DNA of 64,000 bases from Draconibacterium sediminis (lineage in GTDB: Bacteria; Bacteroidota; Bacteroidia; Bacteroidales; Prolixibacteraceae): contig NZ_JRHC01000003.1 of NCBI RefSeq assembly GCF_000949475.1, forward strand, positions 248,001 through 312,000, given 5' to 3'. Numbering within the stretch: position 1 is the stretch's first letter; each line of letters begins with the position of its first letter. The notes under the pieces were generated by a model. It searched no databases and was not told the DNA's origin. It worked only from the letters and a program-made list of their open reading frames with translations. This document shows, piece after piece, positions 18,164 to 35,098 of the stretch. Position numbers and translations under genes: made by a program.

Positions 18164-20569
18164 CTCCGGAAAACGATCAGGTTCCACTTCGTTCATCATT
18201 TCATATACATTTTTGAAAAGCAACTCTACGTTTGGTTTTGAGAAATATTCACCATCGATACCATAGGCAGGGCGGTGTTCCTGTGCCGAAAGTGTTCGTG
18301 GTGCGGTGTCTAAATAATCGAACGCTTTTTGTTCTTCGATAACTTTTTGCATCATATAAGCCGTTCCTCCACCAGGCACATCTTCGTCCATAAAAATAAC
18401 TTTTCCTGTTTTTTTGATGGATTCCAGAATGATATGATTTACATCAAAAGGCATCAGAGTTTGCACATCGATTACCTCGATGGAAATACCTTTAAAATCC
18501 TGCAACAGTTTGGCTGCTTTCACTGCATGGTGTACGTTCCAGGCATAAGTAACAACGGTTACGTCTGTTCCTTCCTGCATAATTTCAGGTACGCCAAGTG
18601 GAATTTTGTATTCGCCATGGTTGGCCGGAAGTTTTTCCTTAACGTTATAACCTTTTAGTGGCTCAATAACCAGCGCCGGGTCGTTACCTTCCAACAACGT
18701 ATTGTAAAAACCTGCTGCTTGTGTCAGGTTGCGGGGAACACAAAGGTACATGCCACGCATCGATCCCAAAAGCATTTGCATAGGCGATCCGGCATGCCAG
18801 ATTCCCTGTAACTGATGACCACGCGTACGCACGATCAACGGTGCTGCCTGACGGCCTTTGGTGCGGTATTGCAAAGTGGCCAAATCGTCGCTTAACTGCG
18901 ACTGTGCATAAATCAGGTAATCGAGGTATTGAATCTCTGCAATCGGGCGGAAACCACGCATGGCCAAACCAATTCCCTGTCCGATGATCGTTGCTTCACG
19001 GATACCGGCATCGTCAACACGTACTTTGCCGTATTTCTCCTGCATACCCTTCATCCCCTGGTTTACATCGCCCAGTTTTCCGGTGTCTTCGCCAAAAGTT
19101 ACAAGGTTGGGGTATTTGCTAAACAGGGCATCAAAGTTTTTATTTACAACCACCGAGCCGTTTACTTCGTTAGAATTTTCATCGTATTCTACTGCCACTT
19201 CTTTTACATTTATGGCAGCGTCAGCACCGGTGCGGTATAATTCTCCATTATAAAAACCGGCTGTGCGTTCTTCAAAACGACTGATCCATTCTTTCAAAAT
19301 GTCGCGTTCATCTTCCAGCTCCGGCATGGTATGAAGCTCAAGCTTTAGTCTTTTTGCAAAACTAAGATGCGATCTCCGGGTTGGGAAAATTTTATCGGTT
19401 ACTTTTTCAAAGCGTCGTAAACTCTGCAATTCACTGCGCTTATCTATTCTTTTCAGAATTTTGATCAACTCAGTTCTCTCATTCTGGTATCCTTCGGTAT
19501 AATTGTTCCATGCTTTTTTGCGGGCTTCTTTAGCTCGTTTTTGTGCTGATTTTTCAATCTCATCCAACATATCTTCGTCAGCAACTCCTGATTCGAGCAT
19601 CCATTTGCGCATTTGGTTAACACCGTCGTATTCTTTTTCCCACTCCAGGCGTTCTTTTGTTTTGTATCGTTCGTGTGAGCCCGAAGTGGAGTGCCCTTGC
19701 GGTTGCGTAACTTCATTGATATGAAAAACCACCGGTGTTTGATTTTTTCGGCAATTGTCGATTCCTTCCTTGAATGTTTTTACCAAATCAGGATAACTCC
19801 AGCCCTTGCATTTATAAATGTCAACACCATTGCTGCCTTTTTCTTTGGCAAAACCTTTTAGTGCTTCCGAAATGCTCGATTTTGTTGTTTGCAGCTCAAT
19901 GGGTACGCTAATTCCGAAACCATCATCGTAAACTGCAATGGCAAGCGGCACCTGCAGTACGCCGGCTGCGTTTATGGTTTCAAAGAAAATTCCTTCGCTT
20001 GTGCTGGCATCTCCAATACTGCCAAACGCTACTTCGTTGCCGGTAACATTGTTGTTTAGCTGCTTTTTTAATTCGGGTTGTTGCCGAACCATTTTACTGG
20101 CTTGTGCCAAACCCAGCAAACGTGGCATCTGACCTCCTGTTGATGAAATGTCGGAAGCTGAATTATACTGATCAGCAAGATCTTTTATTTCTCCCGAATC
20201 ACTAATATTTCTTGTGCTAAAGTGATTGTTGAAATTCCGACCTCCGGTAGAGGGATTTATTTCATCATCGGTATCGCCGTAAATCATGGCAAAAAACTCT
20301 TCCGGTTTCAGCAATCCAAGTGCCAGCATAAAGGTCTGATCGCGGTAATAACCCGAGCGCCAGTCGCCTTTTTTGAAATTCTTGGCGTAAGCAATCTGGG
20401 CAATTTCTTTTCCATCGCCAAAAATACCAAAGTGCGCACGTCCGTTATGCACCTCGCGGCGCCCCATTATACTTAATTCGCGACTTAATCGCGCAATGTA
20501 GTAATCCTGAAGTGCTTCTTTTGCAGATATTTGGTTCTTTGTTGCCGGTTTTTCCTTTTCTAAATACAT
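18158..20569 (-). CDS. Fused 2-oxoacid dehydrogenase E1 (alpha-beta), branched-chain/pyruvate type
   Basis: An 803-residue fusion of E1-alpha and E1-beta, the thiamine-diphosphate-dependent decarboxylase of a 2-oxoacid dehydrogenase complex. The alpha part (about residues 1-430) has the ThDP region GDAST-SEG from residue 186, with AVYDDGFGIS following. The beta part (about 470-803) carries VTFGEDTGKLGDVNQGMKG, ATIIGQGIGLAMRG and QTLMPFDVNHI, ending HRPAYGIDGEYFSKPN. Such fusions are common in Bacteroidota and are usually annotated as branched-chain or pyruvate E1; the substrate cannot be decided here. No E2 or E3 gene is adjacent. Its stop overlaps the stop of the convergent DUF3857 gene by six bases. 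A partial copy of its 3' end lies at 13916-13970. Confidence 0.93.
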   Translation of the reverse strand: MYLEKEKPATKNQISAKEALQDYYIARLSRELSIMGRREVHNGRAHFGIFGDGKEIAQIAYAKNFKKGDWRSGYYRDQTFMLALGLLKPEEFFAMIYGDTDDEINPSTGGRNFNNHFSTRNISDSGEIKDLADQYNSASDISSTGGQMPRLLGLAQASKMVRQQPELKKQLNNNVTGNEVAFGSIGDASTSEGIFFETINAAGVLQVPLAIAVYDDGFGISVPIELQTTKSSISEALKGFAKEKGSNGVDIYKCKGWSYPDLVKTFKEGIDNCRKNQTPVVFHINEVTQPQGHSTSGSHERYKTKERLEWEKEYDGVNQMRKWMLESGVADEDMLDEIEKSAQKRAKEARKKAWNNYTEGYQNERTELIKILKRIDKRSELQSLRRFEKVTDKIFPTRRSHLSFAKRLKLELHTMPELEDERDILKEWISRFEERTAGFYNGELYRTGADAAINVKEVAVEYDENSNEVNGSVVVNKNFDALFSKYPNLVTFGEDTGKLGDVNQGMKGMQEKYGKVRVDDAGIREATIIGQGIGLAMRGFRPIAEIQYLDYLIYAQSQLSDDLATLQYRTKGRQAAPLIVRTRGHQLQGIWHAGSPMQMLLGSMRGMYLCVPRNLTQAAGFYNTLLEGNDPALVIEPLKGYNVKEKLPANHGEYKIPLGVPEIMQEGTDVTVVTYAWNVHHAVKAAKLLQDFKGISIEVIDVQTLMPFDVNHIILESIKKTGKVIFMDEDVPGGGTAYMMQKVIEEQKAFDYLDTAPRTLSAQEHRPAYGIDGEYFSKPNVELLFKNVYEMMNEVEPDRFPEL

Positions 20570-24838
<4,269 letters not shown>

Positions 24839-24897
24839 TTGAATAATACGACTTAGGAAAAGTAGTCCTTTTCAAAAAGTCTTATAAAATATGTAGT

Positions 24898-24948
24898 GGA
24901 TCCGATCCAAATAGTTATTAACTAAACCGGATCGGATCCTTATTTTTT
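24898..24948 (+). terminator. Rho-independent terminator of the GH2 gene
   Basis: GGATCCGATCC (24898-24908) pairs perfectly with GGATCGGATCC (24929-24939) and is followed by TTATTTTTT. It ends only 12 bp before the next start codon. Confidence 0.85.
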
Positions 24949-24960
24949 GTAGCTTAGAGA

Positions 24961-25455
24961 ATGGATAAGCTGTATTTATTTACGGATGGAAGTGTACATG
25001 TTCAATCAAAAATTGGATATGGTGCCTGCCTGCTTCTTACTGAAAAGGACCTGGCGGCTGAGCGCTTAGAACAGCTTGTTCGAACCAAACGTTTTGAGAA
25101 TACCTCATCTGCCAAACTCGAATTACAAACTTTACTTTGGGTTTTATCAGAATTGCCACAGGATGGTCAGCAAATATCTATTTATACCGATTCGCAGAAT
25201 ATTACGCAGCTTGTGGAACGTCGCCGCCGATTGGAAGATAAAGATTTTTGTTCAAAAAGCGGGAAACCGCTGAAAAATGCCGACTTGTATAAACAGTTTT
25301 ACAAAGTGGTTGATGCTTTAAACTGCGAGATGGTTAAAGTTCAGGGGCACCGGCCATCGCGTTTAAAAAATGAAATTGAGCGCGTCTTTACAATCGTCGA
25401 CAAAGCTTCCAGAAAAGCCTTGCGAAGTGAAACTAGCCGGCTTAAATCTTCGTGA
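24961..25455 (+). CDS. RNase H-like protein
   Basis: A 164-residue protein with the ribonuclease H fold. The acidic catalytic positions can be placed: Asp in LFTDGS (residue 9), Glu in KLELQTLL, Asp in IYTDSQN and a final Asp in VDKASRKALR. The motif KVQGHRPSR corresponds to the His-containing loop of RNase HI. RNase HI cleaves RNA in RNA-DNA hybrids; this protein is of comparable length but divergent, so it may be a relative rather than the housekeeping RnhA. Its start codon is 12 bp after the terminator T-tract of the GH2 gene, leaving almost no leader unless transcription reads through. Confidence 0.8.
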   Translation: MDKLYLFTDGSVHVQSKIGYGACLLLTEKDLAAERLEQLVRTKRFENTSSAKLELQTLLWVLSELPQDGQQISIYTDSQNITQLVERRRRLEDKDFCSKSGKPLKNADLYKQFYKVVDALNCEMVKVQGHRPSRLKNEIERVFTIVDKASRKALRSETSRLKSS

Positions 25456-25499
25456 TCTTAATTAACAGTTTCATTACGATTTAAGTGGAATAAGTTTTT

Positions 25500-25507
25500 T
25501 AACTTTG
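25500..25507 (+). promoter_or_regulatory. Candidate -7 element of the methyltransferase gene
   Basis: TAACTTTG matches the Bacteroidota -7 consensus TAnnTTTG exactly. No convincing -33 element is seen. The implied leader before the start codon at 25636 is about 120 nt. Confidence 0.35.
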
Positions 25508-25635
25508 CCGTACTTCATTTATTGAGAGAACATATCGAAAGCGCTTCATTCGGAGCTAAATAGTGCACAGGCAAAACTTCTGCTTGTGGCATTTCTTATT
25601 ATTCAAATCATTCAAACATTTTAAATTGTAAGAAA

Positions 25636-26481
25636 ATGAAACTCAATAAATTGATAACTAACACCCAAAAACCAAACCTCTACGAACCGGGAACCGCAGT
25701 TATGTGGACCGATGAACACATCTCGAAACAACTTTTGCAAGTACATCTGAACAAAAATGTTGATTTGGCAAGTCGCAAACCGGAAACCATTAAAAATACA
25801 GTGGAATGGATTTTGGAAAAGTCAGGTGGAGAAAAACTGAATTTTCTTGATTTGGGTTGTGGCCCCGGTTTATATTCAACAATGCTGGCTGAAAAATGCC
25901 ATTCTGTTACCGGCGTTGATTTCTCGGAAAATTCAATCGATTACGCAAAGAATAAGGCGGAAGAAGATGGATTGAATATTAATTACACACGGGCAAACTA
26001 TTTGGAGTTGGAACTCCCTGGTCAAAACTTCGATCTGGTTCTGTTGATTTATACCGATTTGGGTGTTTTGCTGCCCGAAGACAGAACGAAGTTGCTTGGT
26101 TTTATTCATGGAGTTTTAAAACCGGGAGGCACCTTTATTTTCGATGTATTAAACGATAAGGACCTGCCTAAAAAAGTAGCACCAAAAAACTGGGAAGTAG
26201 CAGATGCGGGTTTTTGGAAACCGGAGCCTTATCTTGCGCTTTCTGAGTCGTTTTTATATGAGGAGGAGAAGGTAATATTATATCAGCATCAGGTAGTAAA
26301 TGAGAATGAAAAAGTTGATGTTTACCGGTTCTGGACACACTTTTTTGCACATTCAGACCTGACAAAACTGTTGGCTGAAAACGAATGGGAGAACGTTGAA
26401 TTTTACGAAGATGTTTTGCCGGGTGGTGATCTGTTTAGCGGAGAGCATGTAACTTTTACGGTTGCCCGCAAAAAGAAATAG
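25636..26481 (+). CDS. Class I SAM-dependent methyltransferase
   Basis: A 281-residue cytoplasmic protein with a Rossmann-type methyltransferase domain. Motif I is LDLGCGPGLYS (about residues 75-85), followed by the acidic residue after strand 2 in VTGVDFS. Motif post I and the strand-4 region read DLVLLIYTDLGVL, and the strand-5 hairpin LKPGGTFIFDVLND is typical. The C-terminal third (VDVYRFWTHFFAHSDLTKLL) looks like a substrate-lid segment. The substrate is unknown. The gene is solitary and followed by a hairpin shared with the convergent GH20 gene. Confidence 0.88.
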   Translation: MKLNKLITNTQKPNLYEPGTAVMWTDEHISKQLLQVHLNKNVDLASRKPETIKNTVEWILEKSGGEKLNFLDLGCGPGLYSTMLAEKCHSVTGVDFSENSIDYAKNKAEEDGLNINYTRANYLELELPGQNFDLVLLIYTDLGVLLPEDRTKLLGFIHGVLKPGGTFIFDVLNDKDLPKKVAPKNWEVADAGFWKPEPYLALSESFLYEEEKVILYQHQVVNENEKVDVYRFWTHFFAHSDLTKLLAENEWENVEFYEDVLPGGDLFSGEHVTFTVARKKK

Positions 26482-26488
26482 AAAAAGA

Positions 26489-26517
26489 AACGGGCACGAA
26501 CTGAAATCGTGCCCGTT
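26489..26517. terminator. Bidirectional hairpin between methyltransferase and GH20
   Basis: AACGGGCACGA (26489-26499) pairs with TCGTGCCCGTT (26507-26517), 11 bp with a 7-nt loop, in the 43-bp gap between two convergent stop codons. Confidence 0.8.
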
Positions 26518-26524
26518 AAATATT

Positions 26525-28831
26525 TTACTCTACAATAATTTCATCAACAAATAGCCAGGCCGGTTCGCCGGCACCTGCATGACCCTTCGGACATTCACCG
26601 AGGTTTTTAACCGTTACGCGCAAATAGCGGGCTAAAGCCTTTTTGTTTACCACAAGTTCTTGAATCTGACGCTCACCATCAGAAATGCTCACTTTGTTTT
26701 TTACAGAGCCGATCTTTTTAAAGGTCTTTCCATCGTTAGAACCTTCAACAATCATTTGCGATGGATAAAAAATCCATGCGCCAATATTCTGCAGAACTCC
26801 AACTTTAACGGCACTAAATTCTGTTTCTTTTCCCAAATCAACAGTTCCAACAAAGTCATTGCCAACAAATCCTTTCCAATTTCCATCAGCGTGGTTCCTG
26901 GTCCCTTTTATACCGTTCACCAACGCATATTCTCCGGTTGATTCATAGCTTTTGCTGTTCGGAAACTTCTGATCTACTTTACAGGCAATAGCTTTGTGGA
27001 TAAAAAAGTCGGTGGCTAGCGGCTCAGTTTTTAATTCACCATCCTGAATCACTACGGCTTTAACCGTTCCTGATTTACTAATTGAAAACGGTTGGGTGTA
27101 TTTTTTTGAATTGGCCGTCGGTTTTGATCCGTCGGTTGTGTAATAAATAGTTGGATCATAAGCTTCGGTGCTTAATTCAATTTTTATCGATTTGTTTGCC
27201 GGATCCAGTTCCGGTTTTGCAGAAACCTGAAATGCACTGGTTGCATAGTTGATTCCCAGTTTGTCGAATCGTTTGTACTGGCTTTCCATTCTTTTCGAGA
27301 AATCACCCCAGTCTTTCGCATCTTTCGGCGACCATAACACTTCTGAGAGTGCACTCATTCGTGGCATAATCATGTATTCAACATGGCGGCCGTTGGGCAT
27401 GTATTCTGTCCAGATATTGGCCTGCGCTCCGATAATATGTTTGGCTTCGTCGATGCTCAACTCTGCAGGAACAGGTTCGTAATTATATACTTTTTTCAAA
27501 GTGATATTTCCGCCAAAAGCTTTTGGTTCCAGCGAAGGATCGCCCTGGTAATAATCGAAGTAACAGTGCGAGGTTGGCGACATTACCACATCGTGACCGG
27601 CTTTGGCAGCCCGTATTCCGGGATCGGAACCACGCCACGACATAATGGTTGCCGTCGGATCAAGTCCGCCTTCCAGAATTTCGTCCCAGCCAATCAACTG
27701 ACGGCCGTTTTTATTCAGAAACTTCTCAATTCGTTTGATAAAATAAGCTTGTAATTCATGCTCGTCTTTTAAACCTTCGTCGGTCATTCGTTTCTGGCAG
27801 AGCTCACATTTTTCCCATTCGGTTTTTGTGGCTTCGTCGCCACCAATATGGATGTATGTTGACAGGAAAAGTTCCATAACTTCTGTCAGTACATCTTCCA
27901 AAAAGTTAAATGTTTCTTCTTTTCCTGCACAGAAAATATGCGTGATCGGCCAAACTCCGCCCGGAGGAACCGGTTTGTATTCTCCGGTGCACGAAAACTC
28001 AGGATAAGCTGCTAACGCCGACATAACGTGTGCGGGCATTTCAATTTCAGGAATTACCGTAACATGTTTTTTTCGCGCGTATTCAACAATGGCTTTCACA
28101 TCTTCCTGCGAGTAAAAGCCGCCATATTTTGGTTCGTTTTCTTTTACCGGTTCTTTTCGTGAGTTCCAATCCAGGTCTTCACGGTCGGCACGCCAGGCAC
28201 CAACGTCTGTAAGTTTTGGATATTTTTTTATTTCAATACGCCAACCCTGATCATCCACCAAATGCCAGTGGAAAACATTCATTTTGTTCAGCGCGATGTA
28301 GTCGATGTATTTGTAAATAAACTCAACGGGCATAAAGTGCCGCGACACATCAAGATGCAAACCACGCCAGCCAAAACGAGGATAATCGGTAATATCCATG
28401 CAGGGCAGGGTAGTGCCATCGTTTACCGTTAACAGTTGCCAAATGCTATGCATGCCATAAAATAGACCTGCTGTTGTGTTGGCATTTAAAAATACCCGGT
28501 CGTTTTGTATAGAAAGTGTGTAACCTTCGTTGCCGATTTTTGTATCGAGTGGATTGTTGAGCTGGATAAGAATATTGCCTTCTTTCGGAGCTGTTGGTGC
28601 AACAAACTCAGGAGTGTTACCTGTCGCGCTTTTTAGAAGATCTTTTGCCAGATCGGAGAATTCTTTTTCCGTTTCGTCAGAGGCATTAAAAAGAACTTTT
28701 GTGTTGTCGGTAATTTTAAAGACGCCCTCTTTTTTTACCACCGAAACCGGCTTTGGTACGATGTCGGCAGATTGGGCAAAAATCCCCAAACTGATTGTCA
28801 TGACGACGAATAAAATGATAGCCTTCTGCAT
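26525..28831 (-). CDS. GH20 beta-N-acetylhexosaminidase with C-terminal F5/8C domain
   Basis: A 768-residue secreted enzyme (signal peptide about residues 1-19) that releases terminal beta-GlcNAc or GalNAc by substrate-assisted catalysis. An N-terminal GH20b domain precedes the barrel. The barrel has WRGLHLDVSRHFMP, the HWHLVDDQGWRIE motif and the catalytic pair Asp332-Glu333 in HIGGDEATK. After about residue 520 come a chitobiase-C-like beta domain (IYYTTDGSKP) and a discoidin-type carbohydrate-binding module. It is 27 bp downstream of the GH2 gene on the same strand, so both are likely one transcript working on a Gal-HexNAc-containing glycan. Confidence 0.96.
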   Translation of the reverse strand: MQKAIILFVVMTISLGIFAQSADIVPKPVSVVKKEGVFKITDNTKVLFNASDETEKEFSDLAKDLLKSATGNTPEFVAPTAPKEGNILIQLNNPLDTKIGNEGYTLSIQNDRVFLNANTTAGLFYGMHSIWQLLTVNDGTTLPCMDITDYPRFGWRGLHLDVSRHFMPVEFIYKYIDYIALNKMNVFHWHLVDDQGWRIEIKKYPKLTDVGAWRADREDLDWNSRKEPVKENEPKYGGFYSQEDVKAIVEYARKKHVTVIPEIEMPAHVMSALAAYPEFSCTGEYKPVPPGGVWPITHIFCAGKEETFNFLEDVLTEVMELFLSTYIHIGGDEATKTEWEKCELCQKRMTDEGLKDEHELQAYFIKRIEKFLNKNGRQLIGWDEILEGGLDPTATIMSWRGSDPGIRAAKAGHDVVMSPTSHCYFDYYQGDPSLEPKAFGGNITLKKVYNYEPVPAELSIDEAKHIIGAQANIWTEYMPNGRHVEYMIMPRMSALSEVLWSPKDAKDWGDFSKRMESQYKRFDKLGINYATSAFQVSAKPELDPANKSIKIELSTEAYDPTIYYTTDGSKPTANSKKYTQPFSISKSGTVKAVVIQDGELKTEPLATDFFIHKAIACKVDQKFPNSKSYESTGEYALVNGIKGTRNHADGNWKGFVGNDFVGTVDLGKETEFSAVKVGVLQNIGAWIFYPSQMIVEGSNDGKTFKKIGSVKNKVSISDGERQIQELVVNKKALARYLRVTVKNLGECPKGHAGAGEPAWLFVDEIIVE

Positions 28832-28858
28832 TGTTCGTTAAATTACTGATGTTGCTAA

Positions 28859-32044
<3,186 letters not shown>

Positions 32045-32077
32045 TTAAAAGTATTATTGATTTAAGTTAATAAATTA

Positions 32078-32085
32078 CAAAGATA
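32078..32085 (-). promoter_or_regulatory. Candidate -7 element of the GH2-GH20 unit
   Basis: On the minus strand TATCTTTG matches TAnnTTTG, 49 bp upstream of the GH2 start codon. No clear TTTG -33 partner. The rest of 32030-32351 is AT-rich and without genes; it also holds the uxaE promoter. Confidence 0.4.
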
Positions 32086-32268
32086 CACTTTTTTAAGCGT
32101 ATATATCGGGTTCGGTTTTCAGAAAATATACAACTGTTAAGAATGTGTGTGTTGTTTTAGAAATATCTGAACATTGATGATAAAAGTTAATAAGGATTAA
32201 GTGGTTAAAAAACAGTGTTGTAGGTGTGACGTTGCTTAGCGTGGAATGATTTTAAAGAACAGTAAATA

Positions 32269-32312
32269 TTTGTTAGATTTAAAATATAATTCTACTTTCG
32301 TGCACGTACACG
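32269..32312 (+). promoter_or_regulatory. Candidate promoter and operator of the hexuronate operon
   Basis: TTTG (32269-32272), 20 bp, then TACTTTCG (32293-32300) resembles a Bacteroidota promoter. Overlapping its 3' edge is the near-palindrome CGTGCACGTACACG (32299-32312) with a central CG, the form typical of LacI-family operators. The operator centre is 12 bp after the -7 start, exactly as at the kdgK site (35099-35118). Confidence 0.5.
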
Positions 32313-32351
32313 GAAAACGATTTTTGAAAAAATAAATACTAGACTTGTATC

Positions 32352-33599
32352 ATGCAATTTGGAAAATATAGTTTTGGAGTGGGCGACCGCTTCAACCACG
32401 AAGGACAGGCACAACTCCGTGCCTTAATTAAAGCGAATAAAAAAGGTATTGAAGTAACTCCTGTTTGGAATAAATCAAATCGCGAACACGATATTGTGCA
32501 TTCCGAGCCATCGGGCACACGAATTGAAGCCGATGAGGCCGTAAAAGCACTGGCCTGGGAAAATCCCTATTTTGTTGATGCCGATCATATCAATCTTGGA
32601 AACGTAGATCGTTTTATCGAGCCAAGCAACTTTTTTACCCTCGACGTAGCTATGTATATTGGTACCGAGGCATCGGTTGAAGATGTGGCTGCTTTTAAAG
32701 AAACCTGCAAGTTGCTTGGAGATGAGGTAACTATACCGGGGATAGAGGAACCGATTGAAATTACCAGAGGATTGCTGGAAAAGGTAGCCTCGAAATACCT
32801 GGCTGCTGTTAAAGAAGCAGGAAAAATTTACCGACACATTGAGGCGGTGAAAGGCAAAGGCAACTTTGTTACCGAAGTATCGATGGACGAAGTAGAGGCT
32901 CCGCAGACTCCGGTTGACATGTTTTTCATATTAAAAATGATTGCCAACGAAAATATTCCGGCACAAACCATTGCCCCGAAATTTACCGGCCGTTTTAATA
33001 AAGGTGTTGACTATGTGGGTGATGCCGAACAGTTTGCCAAAGAGTTTGAGCAGGATGTGCTGGTAATTGATTTCGCGGTAAAAGAATTTGGATTACCGGC
33101 TGATCTGAAACTTAGCGTGCACTCGGGATCTGATAAATTTACGATTTACCCGATAATGGCCGATATCATTAAAAAGTACGATAAGGGAATTCACGTAAAA
33201 ACTGCCGGAACAACCTGGCTGGAAGAAGTGATCGGATTAGCTATCTCGGGCGACGAAGGTTTGGCTGCAGCGAAAGAAATTTATACAAAAGCGCTGGATC
33301 GGAAAGACGAACTTTGTGCTCCGTACGCAGATGTTATTGATATTGATGACTCAAAACTTCCATCAGCGGAAGAGGTTGCCGGCTGGACGGGCGAAAAATT
33401 CGGAAACACCTTGCGTCATATTCCCGGACATGCGGATTATAATGCAAACTTCCGTCAGTTAATTCATGTAGGATATAAAGTTGCTGCCGAAATGGGAGAG
33501 CGCTACACGGGATTGTTAGAAAAATATGCTGATGTTGTTGGTGCTTGTGTAGAGGAAAATATCTACGACCGACATTTAAAAAGATTATTCGACTTATAA
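32352..33599 (+). CDS. uxaE: Tagaturonate/fructuronate epimerase
   Basis: A 415-residue cytoplasmic protein recognised as the UxaE family, which interconverts D-tagaturonate and D-fructuronate and so joins galacturonate catabolism to the glucuronate branch (the activity was defined in Thermotoga maritima). Characteristic stretches include FGVGDRFNHEGQAQLRAL at the N-terminus, DADHINLGNVDRF, SVHSGSDKFTIYP and the C-terminal IYDRHLKRLF. Several His, Asp and Glu residues in these motifs are candidate metal ligands. It opens a seven-gene operon with uxaC, kdgK, eda and a TRAP transporter, which strongly supports the assignment. No tagaturonate reductase is present, as expected if UxaE replaces it. 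Confidence 0.88.
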   Translation: MQFGKYSFGVGDRFNHEGQAQLRALIKANKKGIEVTPVWNKSNREHDIVHSEPSGTRIEADEAVKALAWENPYFVDADHINLGNVDRFIEPSNFFTLDVAMYIGTEASVEDVAAFKETCKLLGDEVTIPGIEEPIEITRGLLEKVASKYLAAVKEAGKIYRHIEAVKGKGNFVTEVSMDEVEAPQTPVDMFFILKMIANENIPAQTIAPKFTGRFNKGVDYVGDAEQFAKEFEQDVLVIDFAVKEFGLPADLKLSVHSGSDKFTIYPIMADIIKKYDKGIHVKTAGTTWLEEVIGLAISGDEGLAAAKEIYTKALDRKDELCAPYADVIDIDDSKLPSAEEVAGWTGEKFGNTLRHIPGHADYNANFRQLIHVGYKVAAEMGERYTGLLEKYADVVGACVEENIYDRHLKRLFDL

Positions 33600-33604
33600 A
33601 ATAA

Positions 33605-33639
33605 CTCCGGACTTCGGTTTTCCGACTTCCGACTTTTTT
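33605..33639. repeat. Heptamer repeat array between uxaE and uxaC
   Basis: Five 7-bp units read CTCCGGA, CTTCGGT, TTTCCGA, CTTCCGA, CTTTTTT. It fills almost the whole 47-bp gap between the two genes, so it is probably transcribed. Confidence 0.7.
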
Positions 33640-33646
33640 ATTCATT

Positions 33647-35047
33647 ATGAAAGCTTTTATGGACAAAGATTTCCTTTTGCAAACCGATGTTGCAAAGGAA
33701 TTATATCACAATCATGCGGCCAAAATGCCGATTTTTGATTACCACTGTCATATTAATCCGCAGGAAATTGCTGAGGATAAAGAGTATGAGAACATAACGC
33801 AGCTTTGGTTGTATGGCGACCATTACAAATGGCGCGGAATGCGTACCAACGGTGTTGCCGAAAAATACTGCACCGGAAATGCCAGCGATTGGGAGAAGTT
33901 TGAAAAGTGGGCCGAAACGGTGCCGCACACTTTGCGCAATCCGCTTTTTCACTGGACACATCTGGAACTAAAAAAATTCTTTGAAATCGATAAAGTTTTG
34001 AGTCCGGCAACTGCAAAAGAGATTTGGGAAGAATGTAATGCCAAATTACAAACGCCTGAATATTCATGCCGCGGTATTATAAAAATGGCCAATGTGCATA
34101 CCATTTGCACTACTGACGATCCGGTGGATTCGTTGGAGTATCACAGAGCCATTAAAGCCGATGGTTTTGAAACCGCTGTACTACCGGCCTGGCGTCCTGA
34201 TAAGGCGATGGCTGTGGAGAATGCAACTACTTACAATGCTTATTTGAGTGAGCTGGAAGAGGCTGCCAATATTAATATTAACAGCTTTAGCGGTTTAATG
34301 GAAGCGCTGGACGATCGTCACGAGTTTTTCCATTTAAATGGTTGTCGTTTAAGCGATCATGGTGTTGAAACAATCCTGGCTGAAGATTACACCGAAGCCG
34401 AAATTGAAAAGATCTTCATTAAAGTTCGTAAAGGTGGTGCGCTTACAAAAGAAGAAGTGGTGAAATTCAAGTCGTGCATGTTGTACGAATTTGGAATTAT
34501 GGACCATTCGCGCGGATGGACGCAACAATTTCATATTGGCGCATTACGCAACAACAATACGCGTTTGTTCAAGAAACTTGGAGCGGACGTGGGATTTGAT
34601 TCGATTGGCGATTTTGATATTGCACGACCACTATCAAGATTACTGGATCGACTGGATATGGAGAATAAATTATCGAAAACGATATTATATAACCTGAATC
34701 CTCGCGACAATGAGTTGATTGCAACAATGATCGGAAACTTCCAGGATGGTTCGGTTCCCGGAAAAATGCAATTTGGTTCGGGCTGGTGGTTCCTCGATCA
34801 GAAAGACGGCATGGAAAAACAAATGCAGGCCTTATCGAACCTTGGTTTGTTGAGCCGTTTTGTGGGAATGCTAACCGATTCACGCAGTTACCTGTCGTAT
34901 ACCCGTCACGAATATTTCCGTCGTACCTTGTGTAATTTACTGGGTAACGATGTTGAAAATGGTGAGATTCCATACGATATGGAACTGTTGGGAAGCATGG
35001 TTGAAAATATCTGTTTCAATAATGCAAAAGCTTATTTTAATTTTTAG
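33647..35047 (+). CDS. uxaC: Glucuronate/galacturonate isomerase
   Basis: A 466-residue amidohydrolase-superfamily enzyme that isomerises D-glucuronate to D-fructuronate and D-galacturonate to D-tagaturonate. The N-terminal metal motif is FDYHCHINP with His33 and His35. ICTTDDPVDSLEYH and the later MTDSRSYLSYTRHEYFRR are family signatures. The length matches E. coli UxaC. Translation may begin at Met1 or at Met5 (33659). It is the second gene of the hexuronate operon, directly after uxaE, and supplies the tagaturonate used by UxaE. Confidence 0.97.
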   Translation: MKAFMDKDFLLQTDVAKELYHNHAAKMPIFDYHCHINPQEIAEDKEYENITQLWLYGDHYKWRGMRTNGVAEKYCTGNASDWEKFEKWAETVPHTLRNPLFHWTHLELKKFFEIDKVLSPATAKEIWEECNAKLQTPEYSCRGIIKMANVHTICTTDDPVDSLEYHRAIKADGFETAVLPAWRPDKAMAVENATTYNAYLSELEEAANININSFSGLMEALDDRHEFFHLNGCRLSDHGVETILAEDYTEAEIEKIFIKVRKGGALTKEEVVKFKSCMLYEFGIMDHSRGWTQQFHIGALRNNNTRLFKKLGADVGFDSIGDFDIARPLSRLLDRLDMENKLSKTILYNLNPRDNELIATMIGNFQDGSVPGKMQFGSGWWFLDQKDGMEKQMQALSNLGLLSRFVGMLTDSRSYLSYTRHEYFRRTLCNLLGNDVENGEIPYDMELLGSMVENICFNNAKAYFNF

Positions 35048-35098
35048 TAAAAACACTTTGATTTTAAGGCGATCATGCAAAATATTTTAATAGAAATG

